This document shows positions 53,306 through 63,285 of a stretch of 64,000 nucleotides of DNA, piece after piece; within the stretch, counting starts at the first letter, position 1; each line of letters opens with the position of its first letter. The translations under genes were made by a program, and so were the position numbers. The stretch covers positions 1 through 64,000 of the forward strand of contig SIHQ01000017.1 in assembly GCA_004762125.1 (NCBI GenBank), written 5' to 3'. The notes beneath the pieces were generated by a model. That model ran no database searches. It had not been told where the DNA came from and was given only the letters and a program-made list of their open reading frames with translations. The stretch is from Oceanospirillales bacterium. GTDB lineage: Bacteria > Pseudomonadota > Gammaproteobacteria > Pseudomonadales > Endozoicomonadaceae.

Positions 53306-56300
53306 ATGAAAACGGAATCTACTACTCAAACGTCGCTCACTCAGTCCATCACCAGCCAGCAGGCAGGTATGGAGCAGGATTCTATTCAGGGTGTCTTCCA
53401 CTCTGTAAAAAGCTCCTTATCATCAGAAGCAACAACCCCTTCTCTGGACACTGATATAACAGCACGTCAAGTTTCTCCGGCATCAAAGCAGGAAGAAGCA
53501 TCCACCACTTCATGGGCAAACTGGATCTGGCAGCTGCTGACCGAATTCAAGAAAAACAGCGTGGATTGTGAGCTTGAGACTTTGGGCCACCCGAACGGTA
53601 TCCTCGGCCTGCTCATGACCAACAAAACTGAAGACACTAAGAAAATGGCTTCTAAGCGCCTAGATGCACTGCAAACGGCTGTCGAAACAGACAGCAAGAA
53701 CTGGTGGGTCTGGAGCAAATCAACCGCCGTTAACACCCTCTCATCCCTCCGTGAACTGCTGGACAACGACCAACTGGATCAGTTTATGAGTCAACTGGCT
53801 CAGTTTGAGAAGCAGTACGAATACGGTCAATTCCAGGATGTCCTTAACGCTCTCTATACCGGCAACGAGCTGGTTGCAAGCATTGACCCAATGACCCCCG
53901 TCAGCGCCAGCGACCTGAACGAAATGCGTCAATACGGCAAATCTGACGAGCCAGCACAGGGAACGGATGTAGCTTTCGACCTGCTGGTCAAAGGTTCACT
54001 GCCAAAACTCTCATTCCTGACTACCCCGTCTTCTGCTCTTACAGAACTCACACACCAGCGTCCGGAAGTTGCTAAAGAGCTTCTGATCGACTTGCTGGCC
54101 GGCCGCACCAGACAACTGAAAAGCACTGGTCAGATTGAACAGATCACTCAGGCCAGCCGTGAATTGACTCAGGTTTGGCTCATGAAGCCTGAGCAAGTTG
54201 CAGCTTTTGTTGCGCAACTGAATGACAGCACACTGGTTGAGGAGCTGAAAGCGTCAGCCACTAATCTCTGTGTTGAAGCTCATTATCACGCAATCACCCG
54301 TACACAGACGGCTCAACTCGATACCAAAGCATTGTCCGATCTCGAATGTCAGGTGTCAGACTTCCTGAAAGTCGCTCCTTCCCTACTGAAAAAGACAGAT
54401 AATGGCGAAGATTATGCTGAAGAACTTGAGCTCTACAGCCGTGCCATCAAGCTGACCCGAATACTGCAAGCTGATCAGAATAAAAAGCTGGAAGACAGAG
54501 TTTACATGCTTCAGGTTCCTTCCCTGAAAAGACTGGTCAGCCAACTCGGTGACTCAGCTAACAGCTCGGAGAAGGCACTTTACCTGGCCGCTGAAAACTA
54601 TCGTCAGCACATGACGGCCTACAGCATTCGCCCAGGCTACAAAATACTGAATGCTTTCCAGCAAGCTCGTTTTGATTTCAGATTGGCCCAGGAAGACGCT
54701 CTGTTGACTGAAGCCAAAGCTCACCTGAGCACTAACAATGCTGAAACCGTGATCTCTACTGGTAGCTATGAAGGCAACAGAGAACTGCTACTGAAGATGG
54801 ACCAGGTTATGCAGCGCACTACACCAGTCAGGCCTGTAGATAGCAAAACCGAAGCTTTCTTCCAGTTAGGAGCCAAAAGAGTCTGGAAGAACAGAGCGTC
54901 TGTTCAAGAGCGTCTGGCTGACCTTCAACACCAGAAAGATCTCATTGACTGCGGCTATGACTTTACCTCGCAACTGATGGAGTTCGGCCGGAATAACTAC
55001 GATGCGGCTTATACATCCCTGAACGTAGTTCAGCAGCTGACCAAGGCCATTATCAAGACACCACAAACCCTGAGCAGCATCTGTAAAGGTGAAGTCAGCA
55101 TCCTGGCATTACTCTGCAACGGTAAAGATGCAGTTAAAAGCCTGGAACAAAAAGCCAGAGCCGTGCTCGAATCAACACTGGCCGTTGCTGAGCGTGACCC
55201 AAGATTGTTCAGAAGAATGGCAGGTGACTGCGCTCAGAGCACACAACAGCTGCTGGCCGTATTTGGTGTAACTAACGCAGGTCTGATCAACAACCTGCAG
55301 ACTCGCCTTCAGGCAGAAGCTATGGCTTCTGTATTCGCCGGAGATACACCCGTCTTTGAAGATCTGAAGCCTGAAGACATCGAAGCCATGAAAACTTTCC
55401 AGATGTTCTGCGATCTAGGCGATCTCGCATTCAAGGCTACAGCAGCAGTATCCGCTGCCGGCCAGCTTACTTCCAATACCCTCGCCTCAAGAACCGGTTA
55501 TGTGCTTGGTGGTGTTACTGGTGGCGTCATCGGTGGTGTCGCTGGCGCTGGTGGTATCTTCGCCGGTGCCGCAACGGGCGCTCAAATTGGCAACTATGCC
55601 GGAGCGGCCGTCGGGGCTGCTATACATGCTGGCAGCGCTGTTGCTACCCGGGAAGTCGTTAACCACATGGACGGAAAAACCCTGAGAGCGGTTAATAAGT
55701 TGGTCAACTACGGTCCAATGGCTCCTTTTGCAACGCCAGCCTGGGAGCAACTGGCTCAGTTCAGTCGTAACGTTGCCAAGAAGCAGTCTCTGCTTCAGGC
55801 AATCAGCAGCTCTGTCTTTGCTCCGGAGCTGTTCCGACTGAACCGCCTGAAAGCAGCGATACTTGGCGTAACCAACAGAGAAGCCGGCGCTGGCTGGTCA
55901 CTGGCCAAAGAAGGTGCCAAAACCGCTTTACTGATTGGAGCAACAGCAGCTTCCGCCATGGTTGTCTCCGGAGTTTTATTTCACGGTGGCATCATCTCCA
56001 TTGCCATGAGCCCTTTTCTGGGGTCTGCTCTGGGCGGACTGGCTATAAGCCTTGTGATGGGACACGGCTTTTGCAGGCTTGCTAACAACATTGAGTACGG
56101 CGTAGAAGGAATAGCCGCTGTAATGAAAGAAATCCAACAGGCTGTCATGCCTGTCGGTTCGAAAGAAAGGAAGGAAGTTGAGAGCCAGTGTCGTGCCGAA
56201 GCTGAAAAAATGACCAACGCTCTTATCGTCCAAGGCCCATACCGCAAACTGCTGTCTGAAGAAGCATCAATAGAAGTCAGCAAGAATTTCTGGAAAAACT

Positions 56301-57058
56301 GGACTCAGTCCGAAGATCAGGATCTGGTAAACGAAGTCAATGGCGACCTGGCTAATCGTCTTGCTGCAAGCAGAGAGAAGATCGCGTTAGACGCTGAAGA
56401 ACTGTCAAAAATTGCTCAGGCTAAAGCGCTGATATTAGCCAATCAGGACAAAGTAGAAATGCTTCGTCAAGATGCCAATCAATTGGCAGCATTCAGAGAT
56501 CAGCTGAAGACTCTGGGTATTGATTGCCCTGCTAACAGGGAAACCCTTGAGTACTTCATGAGAGACAAAATGCTCGAGTTGAACTACGCCATGCTCAGCA
56601 TAGCCGGTACTGATGAACTTTCCGAAAACATTAACAGCATCCAGAAAGTTTTAATTGAAAGGACGCTGAATGTACTGAAGGGTGACTACCTTAAAAATCT
56701 ACTCGAGCTTGATGACAAAGTTCTGGTCGATATCAAGATCAGTCGCAGCAAACTGAATCTACCAACAAGAGCCGAGCTGGCGAAAACCGTCAAAGAGTCT
56801 GACAATTGCTGGCACAAGCAGCTGGTTGAAAGATCAGCCAAGTCCAAGCAAGAAAGCCTTGAACTGATGTTAGGCGGTGTATCCAGAACAGTCTGGGCCG
56901 GAAAAAAAGAAGGTAACCTTGGTCAGGTATCAGAAGCTCAGCTGATCATGGCTTTCAACCAGGAAAAAATTAAAGTGCAAGACATGCAACAGACTCGCAG
57001 AGATTTTCACCAGGCTGAGTGGAACAAAATCGGTATGAATGTTGCTGCCGCAGCCTGA
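53306..57058 (+). CDS. Large orphan protein with glycine-zipper hydrophobic region
   Basis: This 1,250-residue protein has no recognised domain. The first 65 residues are Ser/Thr/Gln-rich and disordered, with no signal peptide. A long helical region follows. At about 732-780 a Gly/Ala-rich stretch with repeated GGVxGGVxGGVAGAGG character forms a glycine-zipper-like membrane region. A second hydrophobic block lies at about 870-922 (LLIGATAASAMVVSGVLF...ALGGLAISLVMG), then a charged coiled-coil-like C-terminus. The pattern recalls membrane-inserting bacterial effectors or toxins, but this is inference. GGGGG about 8 nt before the ATG supports the start. Base use is like the core genes, so a recent transfer is not obvious. 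Confidence 0.75.
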   Translation: MKTESTTQTSLTQSITSQQAGMEQDSIQGVFHSVKSSLSSEATTPSLDTDITARQVSPASKQEEASTTSWANWIWQLLTEFKKNSVDCELETLGHPNGILGLLMTNKTEDTKKMASKRLDALQTAVETDSKNWWVWSKSTAVNTLSSLRELLDNDQLDQFMSQLAQFEKQYEYGQFQDVLNALYTGNELVASIDPMTPVSASDLNEMRQYGKSDEPAQGTDVAFDLLVKGSLPKLSFLTTPSSALTELTHQRPEVAKELLIDLLAGRTRQLKSTGQIEQITQASRELTQVWLMKPEQVAAFVAQLNDSTLVEELKASATNLCVEAHYHAITRTQTAQLDTKALSDLECQVSDFLKVAPSLLKKTDNGEDYAEELELYSRAIKLTRILQADQNKKLEDRVYMLQVPSLKRLVSQLGDSANSSEKALYLAAENYRQHMTAYSIRPGYKILNAFQQARFDFRLAQEDALLTEAKAHLSTNNAETVISTGSYEGNRELLLKMDQVMQRTTPVRPVDSKTEAFFQLGAKRVWKNRASVQERLADLQHQKDLIDCGYDFTSQLMEFGRNNYDAAYTSLNVVQQLTKAIIKTPQTLSSICKGEVSILALLCNGKDAVKSLEQKARAVLESTLAVAERDPRLFRRMAGDCAQSTQQLLAVFGVTNAGLINNLQTRLQAEAMASVFAGDTPVFEDLKPEDIEAMKTFQMFCDLGDLAFKATAAVSAAGQLTSNTLASRTGYVLGGVTGGVIGGVAGAGGIFAGAATGAQIGNYAGAAVGAAIHAGSAVATREVVNHMDGKTLRAVNKLVNYGPMAPFATPAWEQLAQFSRNVAKKQSLLQAISSSVFAPELFRLNRLKAAILGVTNREAGAGWSLAKEGAKTALLIGATAASAMVVSGVLFHGGIISIAMSPFLGSALGGLAISLVMGHGFCRLANNIEYGVEGIAAVMKEIQQAVMPVGSKERKEVESQCRAEAEKMTNALIVQGPYRKLLSEEASIEVSKNFWKNWTQSEDQDLVNEVNGDLANRLAASREKIALDAEELSKIAQAKALILANQDKVEMLRQDANQLAAFRDQLKTLGIDCPANRETLEYFMRDKMLELNYAMLSIAGTDELSENINSIQKVLIERTLNVLKGDYLKNLLELDDKVLVDIKISRSKLNLPTRAELAKTVKESDNCWHKQLVERSAKSKQESLELMLGGVSRTVWAGKKEGNLGQVSEAQLIMAFNQEKIKVQDMQQTRRDFHQAEWNKIGMNVAAAA

Positions 57059-57067
57059 TCAGTAATC

Positions 57068-57091
57068 GGCCGGACTGAATCAGCTCCGGCC
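57068..57091. other. 7-bp GC-rich inverted repeat at convergent junction
   Basis: GGCCGGA and TCCGGCC surround a 10-nt loop between the 1,250-codon gene and gdhB. There is no T-run, so terminator function is uncertain. Confidence 0.5.
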
Positions 57092-57098
57092 ATCAACC

Positions 57099-60000
57099 TC
57101 ATACCCCAGAATGGCGGCTGGCCTGGGCCAGATCCATCAATTCACGATTGGCAACGGTAAACATGGCCATTTCCTGACTGCTGGCGTTACGAATTTCTGC
57201 CAGCATACTCTGCCAGCGTGTCACCAAAGCTTGGTGCTCCTGTAACCAGTCATCCAGTTGCTGATCCAGAGGTTTTTCAGAATTGGACTGCAACAGGGCA
57301 ATAGTCAGAGCCCGCTGCTGCCAGGTCAGATCGTCACGAATGCTGTCTCGAGCCAGAGACTGCCAATGATTCACCACATCAATATTACCCAGCTGCAAGC
57401 CATACCAGTTCAATTCCAGCCGTTCACCAATAGAAAAATAGGTTCGGGCCACCTGATCAATGGGCTGCCCTGTTTCCTGTGCTGCCTCAATCACTGGCAG
57501 GGCACTGAGCAAATATCGTTGACCACAAACGATTCTGGCCAGATTTTCTGGCACACCATTGTTCACCATATGATCGACTTTGCTGTTCAGCTCTTGTTGC
57601 TCTGTTTCACTGAGATAGGTGTGGAAATTCACCGTAAACTCTTCAATCAGTGGGCTGAAATAGGCAACCGTTTCGGCCGCAATCAGCTCCTGACGTTTTA
57701 ATCGAATAAACCAGCGACTGGCCCTACGCACTAATTTAATCAGTGCCACCATCATTTGCTGTTGAAGACTTCCGGGCAAAATGTAATCCAGCTTTTCAAT
57801 GGCCTCCCAGTAATGGTCGATATTGAAAACATCCCGACTGATAATGAACGCTCGGGCAATATCAGGGCTGCTGGCACCGGTCGTCTGCCTGACTCTCAAT
57901 GCATAAGTGATGCCCATCATGTCAATCATATGATTGGCCATCTGGGTAGCCACAATGTCTTTTTTCAAGCGATGCTCAAGCACCTGATCCGAGAACTGTT
58001 CCACCAGCACTTTTGGAAAAGCGGTAAATAGCTCCTTACTGAGGTACGTTTCATCAATCACGTCAGAACAAATCAAGCTCTCTTTCAAATCCAGCTTACT
58101 GTAGGAAATCAGCGTTGCTAGCTCCGGACGCGTCAGACTTTGCCCGGAACCCGTTCTTTCACTGAGAGTCTCGTTATCAGGCAAGTACTCCATAGCGCGA
58201 TCCAACCGCCCTTCACGCTCTAGATACTCCATAAAACGACGATATTCGTCTATTCGATACTTTGCTTCAGACTCTGCCAATGACAGTGCTTGAGTCTGTC
58301 GATAGTTATTGGACAACACCAGATCAGAAATTTCATCGGTCATGGATTCAAGCAACTCATTACGCTGCTTGAGCGTCATATCACCGGCACCAATGATGTC
58401 ATTGAGCAGGATTTTAATATTCACTTCGTGGTCCGAGCAGTCCACGCCACCAGAGTTATCAATGAAGTCCGTATTCATTGCTCCGCCATTCAGAGCAAAT
58501 TCCACCCGACCTAACTGACTCAGACCAAGATTACCGCCTTCTCCGACCACACTGGCTTTTAGCTCACATCCATTAATTCTCAGTGGGTCATTGGCTTTAT
58601 CACCTACATCCGCATGGCTCTCGCTGACACCTTTAACATAAGTGCCTATACCTCCATTCCAGATCAGGTCGACCTGGCAACGCAGTAAACAGCGGATCAA
58701 TTCAGTAGGCGTCAGTCGACTTGCTGTAATACCAAGCCTTTCTTTCATGGGCTGAGAAATAGCAATCGCCTTGGCATTACGAGAGAAAACACCTCCGCCA
58801 TCGGAGATTTTACTTCGATCATAATCAAGCCAGCTGGACCTAGGCAGATTAAACAACCGCTGCCGCTCCTGAAAACTACTGGCCGAATCCGGATTAGGAT
58901 CCACAAAGATATGAATATGATTGAATGCAGCCACCAGCTGCAAAGTGTTGGTAGACAACATGCCATTTCCAAAGACATCTCCAGCCATGTCTCCGATGGC
59001 AATAGCTGTCAACGGATCCTGTTGAACATTGATACCACGATCTCTGAAATGTCGCTGCACCGATACCCAGGCACCTTTTGCTGTAATCCCCATCTTCTTG
59101 TGGTCATAACCGGCACTGCCACCGGAAGCAAAAGCATCACCCAACCAGAAGTCGTACTCATTGGATATTTCATTGGCAATGTCCGAAAACGATGCCGTTC
59201 CCTTATCTGCAGCCACCACCAGATAAGTATCATCTTCATCGTAATAAATAACAGATTCAGGGTGGACGACTTCGGTTCCCACCAGGTTGTCAGTGACATC
59301 CAGCAAAGCACGAATAAAGGTTTGATAGCAGGCAATTCCCTCAACCATTACCTCATCCCTACTGCCATTAACGGGTAGTTGTTTGGGGACAAAACCACCT
59401 TTGGCACCCACAGGCACAATTACTGCATTTTTAACTTGCTGAGCCTTAACTAACCCAAGTACTTCGGTACGAAAATCTTCTACCCGGTCTGACCATCTCA
59501 AACCACCACGAGCTACCTTGCCACCTCGCAGATGTACTCCTTCCACTTTTGGTGAGTAAACAAAGATTTCATAAAGGGGTACGGGTTTGGGTATATCAGT
59601 GATGTCTCTGGGTGACAGTTTGTAGGATATATAGGACTTTGATTCACCGGTATCAGCCAGCTGGTAAAAGTTGGTTCTCAGGGTTGCTGTAATAACACTC
59701 TGAAAGCGCCGTATAATTCGATCTTCACTAAGAACGGTCACTTCATCCAACGCTTCCAGTATGGCCTGTTGCGTTTGTTGCTGCCGCCCAAGACGCTGGG
59801 TTTTCGACAGAGAAAAGGTCGGATCAAATCGAGTTTCAAATAACTCCACCAGCCGCAAAGCGATATCAATATTATTGCAGAGGGTTTCGGCAATATAGCT
59901 CTGACTGAATCCCATCCGTATCTGCTTCAGATAACGCGCGTAAGCACGAAGCATGGAAATCTGTCGCCAGTTCATTCCAGCTGCAAGCACCAGTAGATTG

Positions 60001-61916
60001 AAGCGGTCATTCTCCGCTTCACCAAACCATATTTTTTCAAACGCCGCTTGAAAAATGTCACCGGTTTTTTGGATATCTACTACCCGGCTCTCGTCATAAC
60101 TGAGAACAAAGTCATGTATCCAGATTTTCTGACCGTCTGACTTTTTAATCAGATAGGGGTATTCAGCCAGTACTCTGAGCCCAAGGTTTTCAATAATCGG
60201 AATCTGATCAGCCAACGGCAGTGGTTCGACATAATGATAAAGCTTGAAATGAATTTGCCCGGGCTTATCTTCCAGCGAGCGGTAAAAACCCATGGACATG
60301 GTGCTTTTCTGATTGATCCGTTCAAAGTGCCTGACATCCACAACGGCCGCTTCTGGAGAAAATGTTTCCTGATAACCTGCAGAAAATCCCTGAAGGTACG
60401 TTCTAACCAAACGATTGCCTACCGCTTCGCCATTGGCATCCAGCAGTGCCTCCCTGACTTCGTCACGCCATGAACTGGAGACCTGAATTAGTTCGTCGTT
60501 GATTGCTTCAAGATCAAATTCACTGCGTCCACGCAACTTGAAAATAAAATGCACCCGAGCTAATACCGACTCGGAAAAATAAGTGGTAAATTCCGAGTCC
60601 ACGGCTTTCAGACGTTCAAACAGAATCCTCCTCATCTTCACTCGCAATTCAGTGCTGTAAATATCTCTGGGAACGTAGAGCATCACAGAACAAAATGTAC
60701 CGTACAGATCTTGCCGTATATAGAGCTTAATTTTCTTCCTTTCCTGAATTCGAAGAATCGACATCACCGTTTCAAACAGCTGATCTCGAGGCGTTTGAAA
60801 CAGTTCATCTCTGGGATAGGTTTCCAGTATCTGCATCAGGTCTTTACCATGATGACTTCTGGAGTCAAGGCCTGTTCGTTCAATCAGCTCCTCAACCTTA
60901 TGGTTGATGTAAGGTATTCGGAACGGACTCTGGCGATAAACAGGAGAGGTATAAAGCCCAACAATTCTTGCTTCGCCTATGACTTCTCCCTCGTCATTGA
61001 ACCGACGCACAGAGATAAAATCCGGATAAGCCGGACGGTGGACACTGGAGCGAACTCCAGCTTTGGAAAACGTCAGCCAGTCTTTCTGCTCAAAAAAATC
61101 ATTTTCAATAAAGGGTTCCAGATCCAGCTGACCGATCTCCCCCTGATGACTGGTTCGCATTAATCCCAATAAAGAGCTTGAAGGTCGAATAATCTGTTTC
61201 CGCTCTTCTACTTCTACAACCTGAAGCTCTTCATAGCCGAGAAACGTAAAATTGTTATCCAGTAACCAGAGCAGAAATTCACGTACCTGCTCGGCCTGCC
61301 CACCGGTCATAGACTCTGCCAACACCTCTACTTTGCCGCAGATGGGACGATAATCTTCAACCACACGGCCGACATCCGCAAGAACGGCCGACAGTTGCTG
61401 CTGAATCCCTGCCAGCTCTTCCTGCTTTTCCTGTCTATCGATCTCTACATAGATGACCGCTTCCTGTCCCTGGGCTTCAGCATCACCACCAGAGAAAACC
61501 ATATTAAAAGTTTGATCACGGGAGGAGTTGAGTACCGCATTACGAAGATGGTGAATCTCAAGGCCACACTCATTCAGCTTCATTCTCAGCGAGTCCACCA
61601 GGAAAGGCATATCCCTGTGAATGATTCGAATAATGGTATGAGTGGAATGCCAGCCGTGATGAGGGTAATCCGGATTCAGTACTTCCACGGCCGGCTGCCC
61701 TGGATTGTGGTGCTGAATAAACTTCCAGAAAGAAAGAGTCGCTCCCAACAGATCCCTGCGTTTACAGTGGCTCAGACCTTTTCGGGTATCCATTGAGTAG
61801 TATTGACGAATAAACGCACTGAACATATCAGCCTGATAATCCGGAACCTGTGGCAACAGTTCCTCAATCAGCTTGTCCAGGAACTCCTCTTTCTCCTGGC
61901 TTTCATGCAAGACCAT
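57099..61916 (-). CDS. gdhB: NAD-specific glutamate dehydrogenase, 180-kDa class
   Basis: This giant catabolic GDH of about 1,605 residues oxidises glutamate to 2-oxoglutarate. The N-terminal half carries ACT-like regulatory segments, and the catalytic region includes GGLRWSDRVEDFRTEVLGLVKAQ, GAKGGFVPKQLP, the GDMAGDVFGNGML block, and NGGAMNTDFIDNSGGVDCSDHEVN. ATG 61916, with GGAG about 8 nt upstream, starts MVLHESQEKEEFLDKL. An ATG at 62003 would add 29 residues without a family counterpart. Enzymes of this class are allosteric (Asp, Arg) in Pseudomonas and Streptomyces. Confidence 0.95.
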   Translation of the reverse strand: MVLHESQEKEEFLDKLIEELLPQVPDYQADMFSAFIRQYYSMDTRKGLSHCKRRDLLGATLSFWKFIQHHNPGQPAVEVLNPDYPHHGWHSTHTIIRIIHRDMPFLVDSLRMKLNECGLEIHHLRNAVLNSSRDQTFNMVFSGGDAEAQGQEAVIYVEIDRQEKQEELAGIQQQLSAVLADVGRVVEDYRPICGKVEVLAESMTGGQAEQVREFLLWLLDNNFTFLGYEELQVVEVEERKQIIRPSSSLLGLMRTSHQGEIGQLDLEPFIENDFFEQKDWLTFSKAGVRSSVHRPAYPDFISVRRFNDEGEVIGEARIVGLYTSPVYRQSPFRIPYINHKVEELIERTGLDSRSHHGKDLMQILETYPRDELFQTPRDQLFETVMSILRIQERKKIKLYIRQDLYGTFCSVMLYVPRDIYSTELRVKMRRILFERLKAVDSEFTTYFSESVLARVHFIFKLRGRSEFDLEAINDELIQVSSSWRDEVREALLDANGEAVGNRLVRTYLQGFSAGYQETFSPEAAVVDVRHFERINQKSTMSMGFYRSLEDKPGQIHFKLYHYVEPLPLADQIPIIENLGLRVLAEYPYLIKKSDGQKIWIHDFVLSYDESRVVDIQKTGDIFQAAFEKIWFGEAENDRFNLLVLAAGMNWRQISMLRAYARYLKQIRMGFSQSYIAETLCNNIDIALRLVELFETRFDPTFSLSKTQRLGRQQQTQQAILEALDEVTVLSEDRIIRRFQSVITATLRTNFYQLADTGESKSYISYKLSPRDITDIPKPVPLYEIFVYSPKVEGVHLRGGKVARGGLRWSDRVEDFRTEVLGLVKAQQVKNAVIVPVGAKGGFVPKQLPVNGSRDEVMVEGIACYQTFIRALLDVTDNLVGTEVVHPESVIYYDEDDTYLVVAADKGTASFSDIANEISNEYDFWLGDAFASGGSAGYDHKKMGITAKGAWVSVQRHFRDRGINVQQDPLTAIAIGDMAGDVFGNGMLSTNTLQLVAAFNHIHIFVDPNPDSASSFQERQRLFNLPRSSWLDYDRSKISDGGGVFSRNAKAIAISQPMKERLGITASRLTPTELIRCLLRCQVDLIWNGGIGTYVKGVSESHADVGDKANDPLRINGCELKASVVGEGGNLGLSQLGRVEFALNGGAMNTDFIDNSGGVDCSDHEVNIKILLNDIIGAGDMTLKQRNELLESMTDEISDLVLSNNYRQTQALSLAESEAKYRIDEYRRFMEYLEREGRLDRAMEYLPDNETLSERTGSGQSLTRPELATLISYSKLDLKESLICSDVIDETYLSKELFTAFPKVLVEQFSDQVLEHRLKKDIVATQMANHMIDMMGITYALRVRQTTGASSPDIARAFIISRDVFNIDHYWEAIEKLDYILPGSLQQQMMVALIKLVRRASRWFIRLKRQELIAAETVAYFSPLIEEFTVNFHTYLSETEQQELNSKVDHMVNNGVPENLARIVCGQRYLLSALPVIEAAQETGQPIDQVARTYFSIGERLELNWYGLQLGNIDVVNHWQSLARDSIRDDLTWQQRALTIALLQSNSEKPLDQQLDDWLQEHQALVTRWQSMLAEIRNASSQEMAMFTVANRELMDLAQASRHSGV

Positions 61917-62311
61917 GGGAATTTCTCCAAAATGGCAGGGAAGGTGGAAACCTTCTTTAAAGATATCGACAAAAACCCCGGAGTGAAAAGAACTTTGGTA
62001 CATTTAGGTTTTGTGGAATGTTTGCAAAGAAGTCGTAAGAATTCTTTCATACTCCTTTCTGCCACTAGACCTGACTGATCTCTCTACCTATATTACAATG
62101 CCGGTTTACCAAACCATGGGGTCTGATGTTTTTCAGATTCCTATTATTTTTTGAAATAACGGTCTTTTTGAAACGATCGTCTTTTTGAAAAGATGACTAA
62201 CACGTTCAACCCCGTGAATGATTCTCTGATGAGTGCTAACTTTTAATTCGGGTAGGACGACCCATTAAGAATCAACTCGAAATTGTGAAGCCATTTGGGA
62301 CTCAGGATTCT
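61917..62311. other. Divergent intergenic region gdhB / moxR
   Basis: This gap of about 395 nt has no gene. It carries the promoters of both genes; a TAATAT on the minus strand near 62088 is a possible gdhB -10. The main visible structure is the 17-bp repeat described separately. Confidence 0.45.
62148..62198 (+). repeat. Three 17-bp direct repeats upstream of moxR
   Basis: TTTTTGAAA occurs at 62148, 62165 and 62182, exactly 17 nt apart. The first two units also share a GTC at the end. Spacing of about 1.6 helical turns could present half-sites to a regulator. Confidence 0.7.
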
Positions 62312-63274
62312 ATGTCTAATATTTCTGTAGTGAACGAACTCCGACAATACCTTCGTGGTTGCATCATCGGTCAGGAACCGCTGGTTGACCGGCTATTGAT
62401 TGCCTTATTGGCCGACGGTCACCTCCTCGTGGAAGGTGCTCCTGGTTTGGCCAAAACCAGAGCGGTAAAAGCATTAGCCGATGGTCTTGAGGCCGGTTTC
62501 CACCGTATTCAGTTCACTCCCGACCTGTTGCCTGCTGACGTCACCGGTACTGATATATACAGCCCGGAAGATGCCAGCTTTCGCTTCCAGCCCGGCCCTA
62601 TTTTTCAAAACCTGGTACTGGCTGACGAGATCAACCGATCTCCAGCCAAGGTTCAATCTGCGCTGTTGGAAGCCATGGGCGAAAGGCAGGTCAGTATTGG
62701 TCGCAAAACCTACCCTCTGCCTCGAGTGTTCATGGTGATGGCCACTCAGAACCCTATTGAGCAGGAGGGTACCTACCCTCTACCGGAAGCACAGCTTGAT
62801 CGTTTCCTGATGCATGTCCGTGTTTCCTATCCGGATGTTGAAGCTGAACGAGCTATTCTCCGTCTTGCCCGTGGTGAAGCCATGAAACAGTCAGCGGTGA
62901 AGCCTGCTCAACTTCTGACTCAGGCAAATGTACTGTCAGCCCGTCAGGAAGTACTGGCCATACATATGGAACCAGTGGTTGAGGAATATATTGTTCAGCT
63001 GATCAATGCCTCTCGACATCCTGCTCTTTATAATGATCGTCTTGCCACCTGGCTGGATTTCGGTGCCAGCCCTCGAGGCACCATTGCTTTGGACCGCTGT
63101 TCCAGAGCCCACGCCTGGTTGAATGGCCGAGACTTTGTGAGTCCGGATGATGTTCAGGCTATTGCCCATGATGTTTTAAGACACCGCTTACTGCTGACTT
63201 TTGAAGCAGAAGCAGAGGGAAAGGATGCTGACCAGATCATTGATCAGCTAATCAATCTGGTACCCGTTGCCTGA
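62312..63274 (+). CDS. MoxR-family AAA+ ATPase
   Basis: This 320-residue MoxR chaperone-like ATPase has Walker A GAPGLAKT at 42-49 and Walker B LVLADEINRSPAKVQSALLEAM. Sensor ATQNPIEQEGTYPLPEAQLDRF and the C-terminal lid are both intact. ATG 62312 has AGGA 5 nt upstream; GTG 62285 would add nine residues. It is followed 11 nt later by a DUF58 gene, the usual MoxR-DUF58-VWA (Bat/aerotolerance-like) operon layout, in which MoxR is thought to act on VWA proteins. Confidence 0.93.
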   Translation: MSNISVVNELRQYLRGCIIGQEPLVDRLLIALLADGHLLVEGAPGLAKTRAVKALADGLEAGFHRIQFTPDLLPADVTGTDIYSPEDASFRFQPGPIFQNLVLADEINRSPAKVQSALLEAMGERQVSIGRKTYPLPRVFMVMATQNPIEQEGTYPLPEAQLDRFLMHVRVSYPDVEAERAILRLARGEAMKQSAVKPAQLLTQANVLSARQEVLAIHMEPVVEEYIVQLINASRHPALYNDRLATWLDFGASPRGTIALDRCSRAHAWLNGRDFVSPDDVQAIAHDVLRHRLLLTFEAEAEGKDADQIIDQLINLVPVA

Positions 63275-63285
63275 GTGATGCCGGT

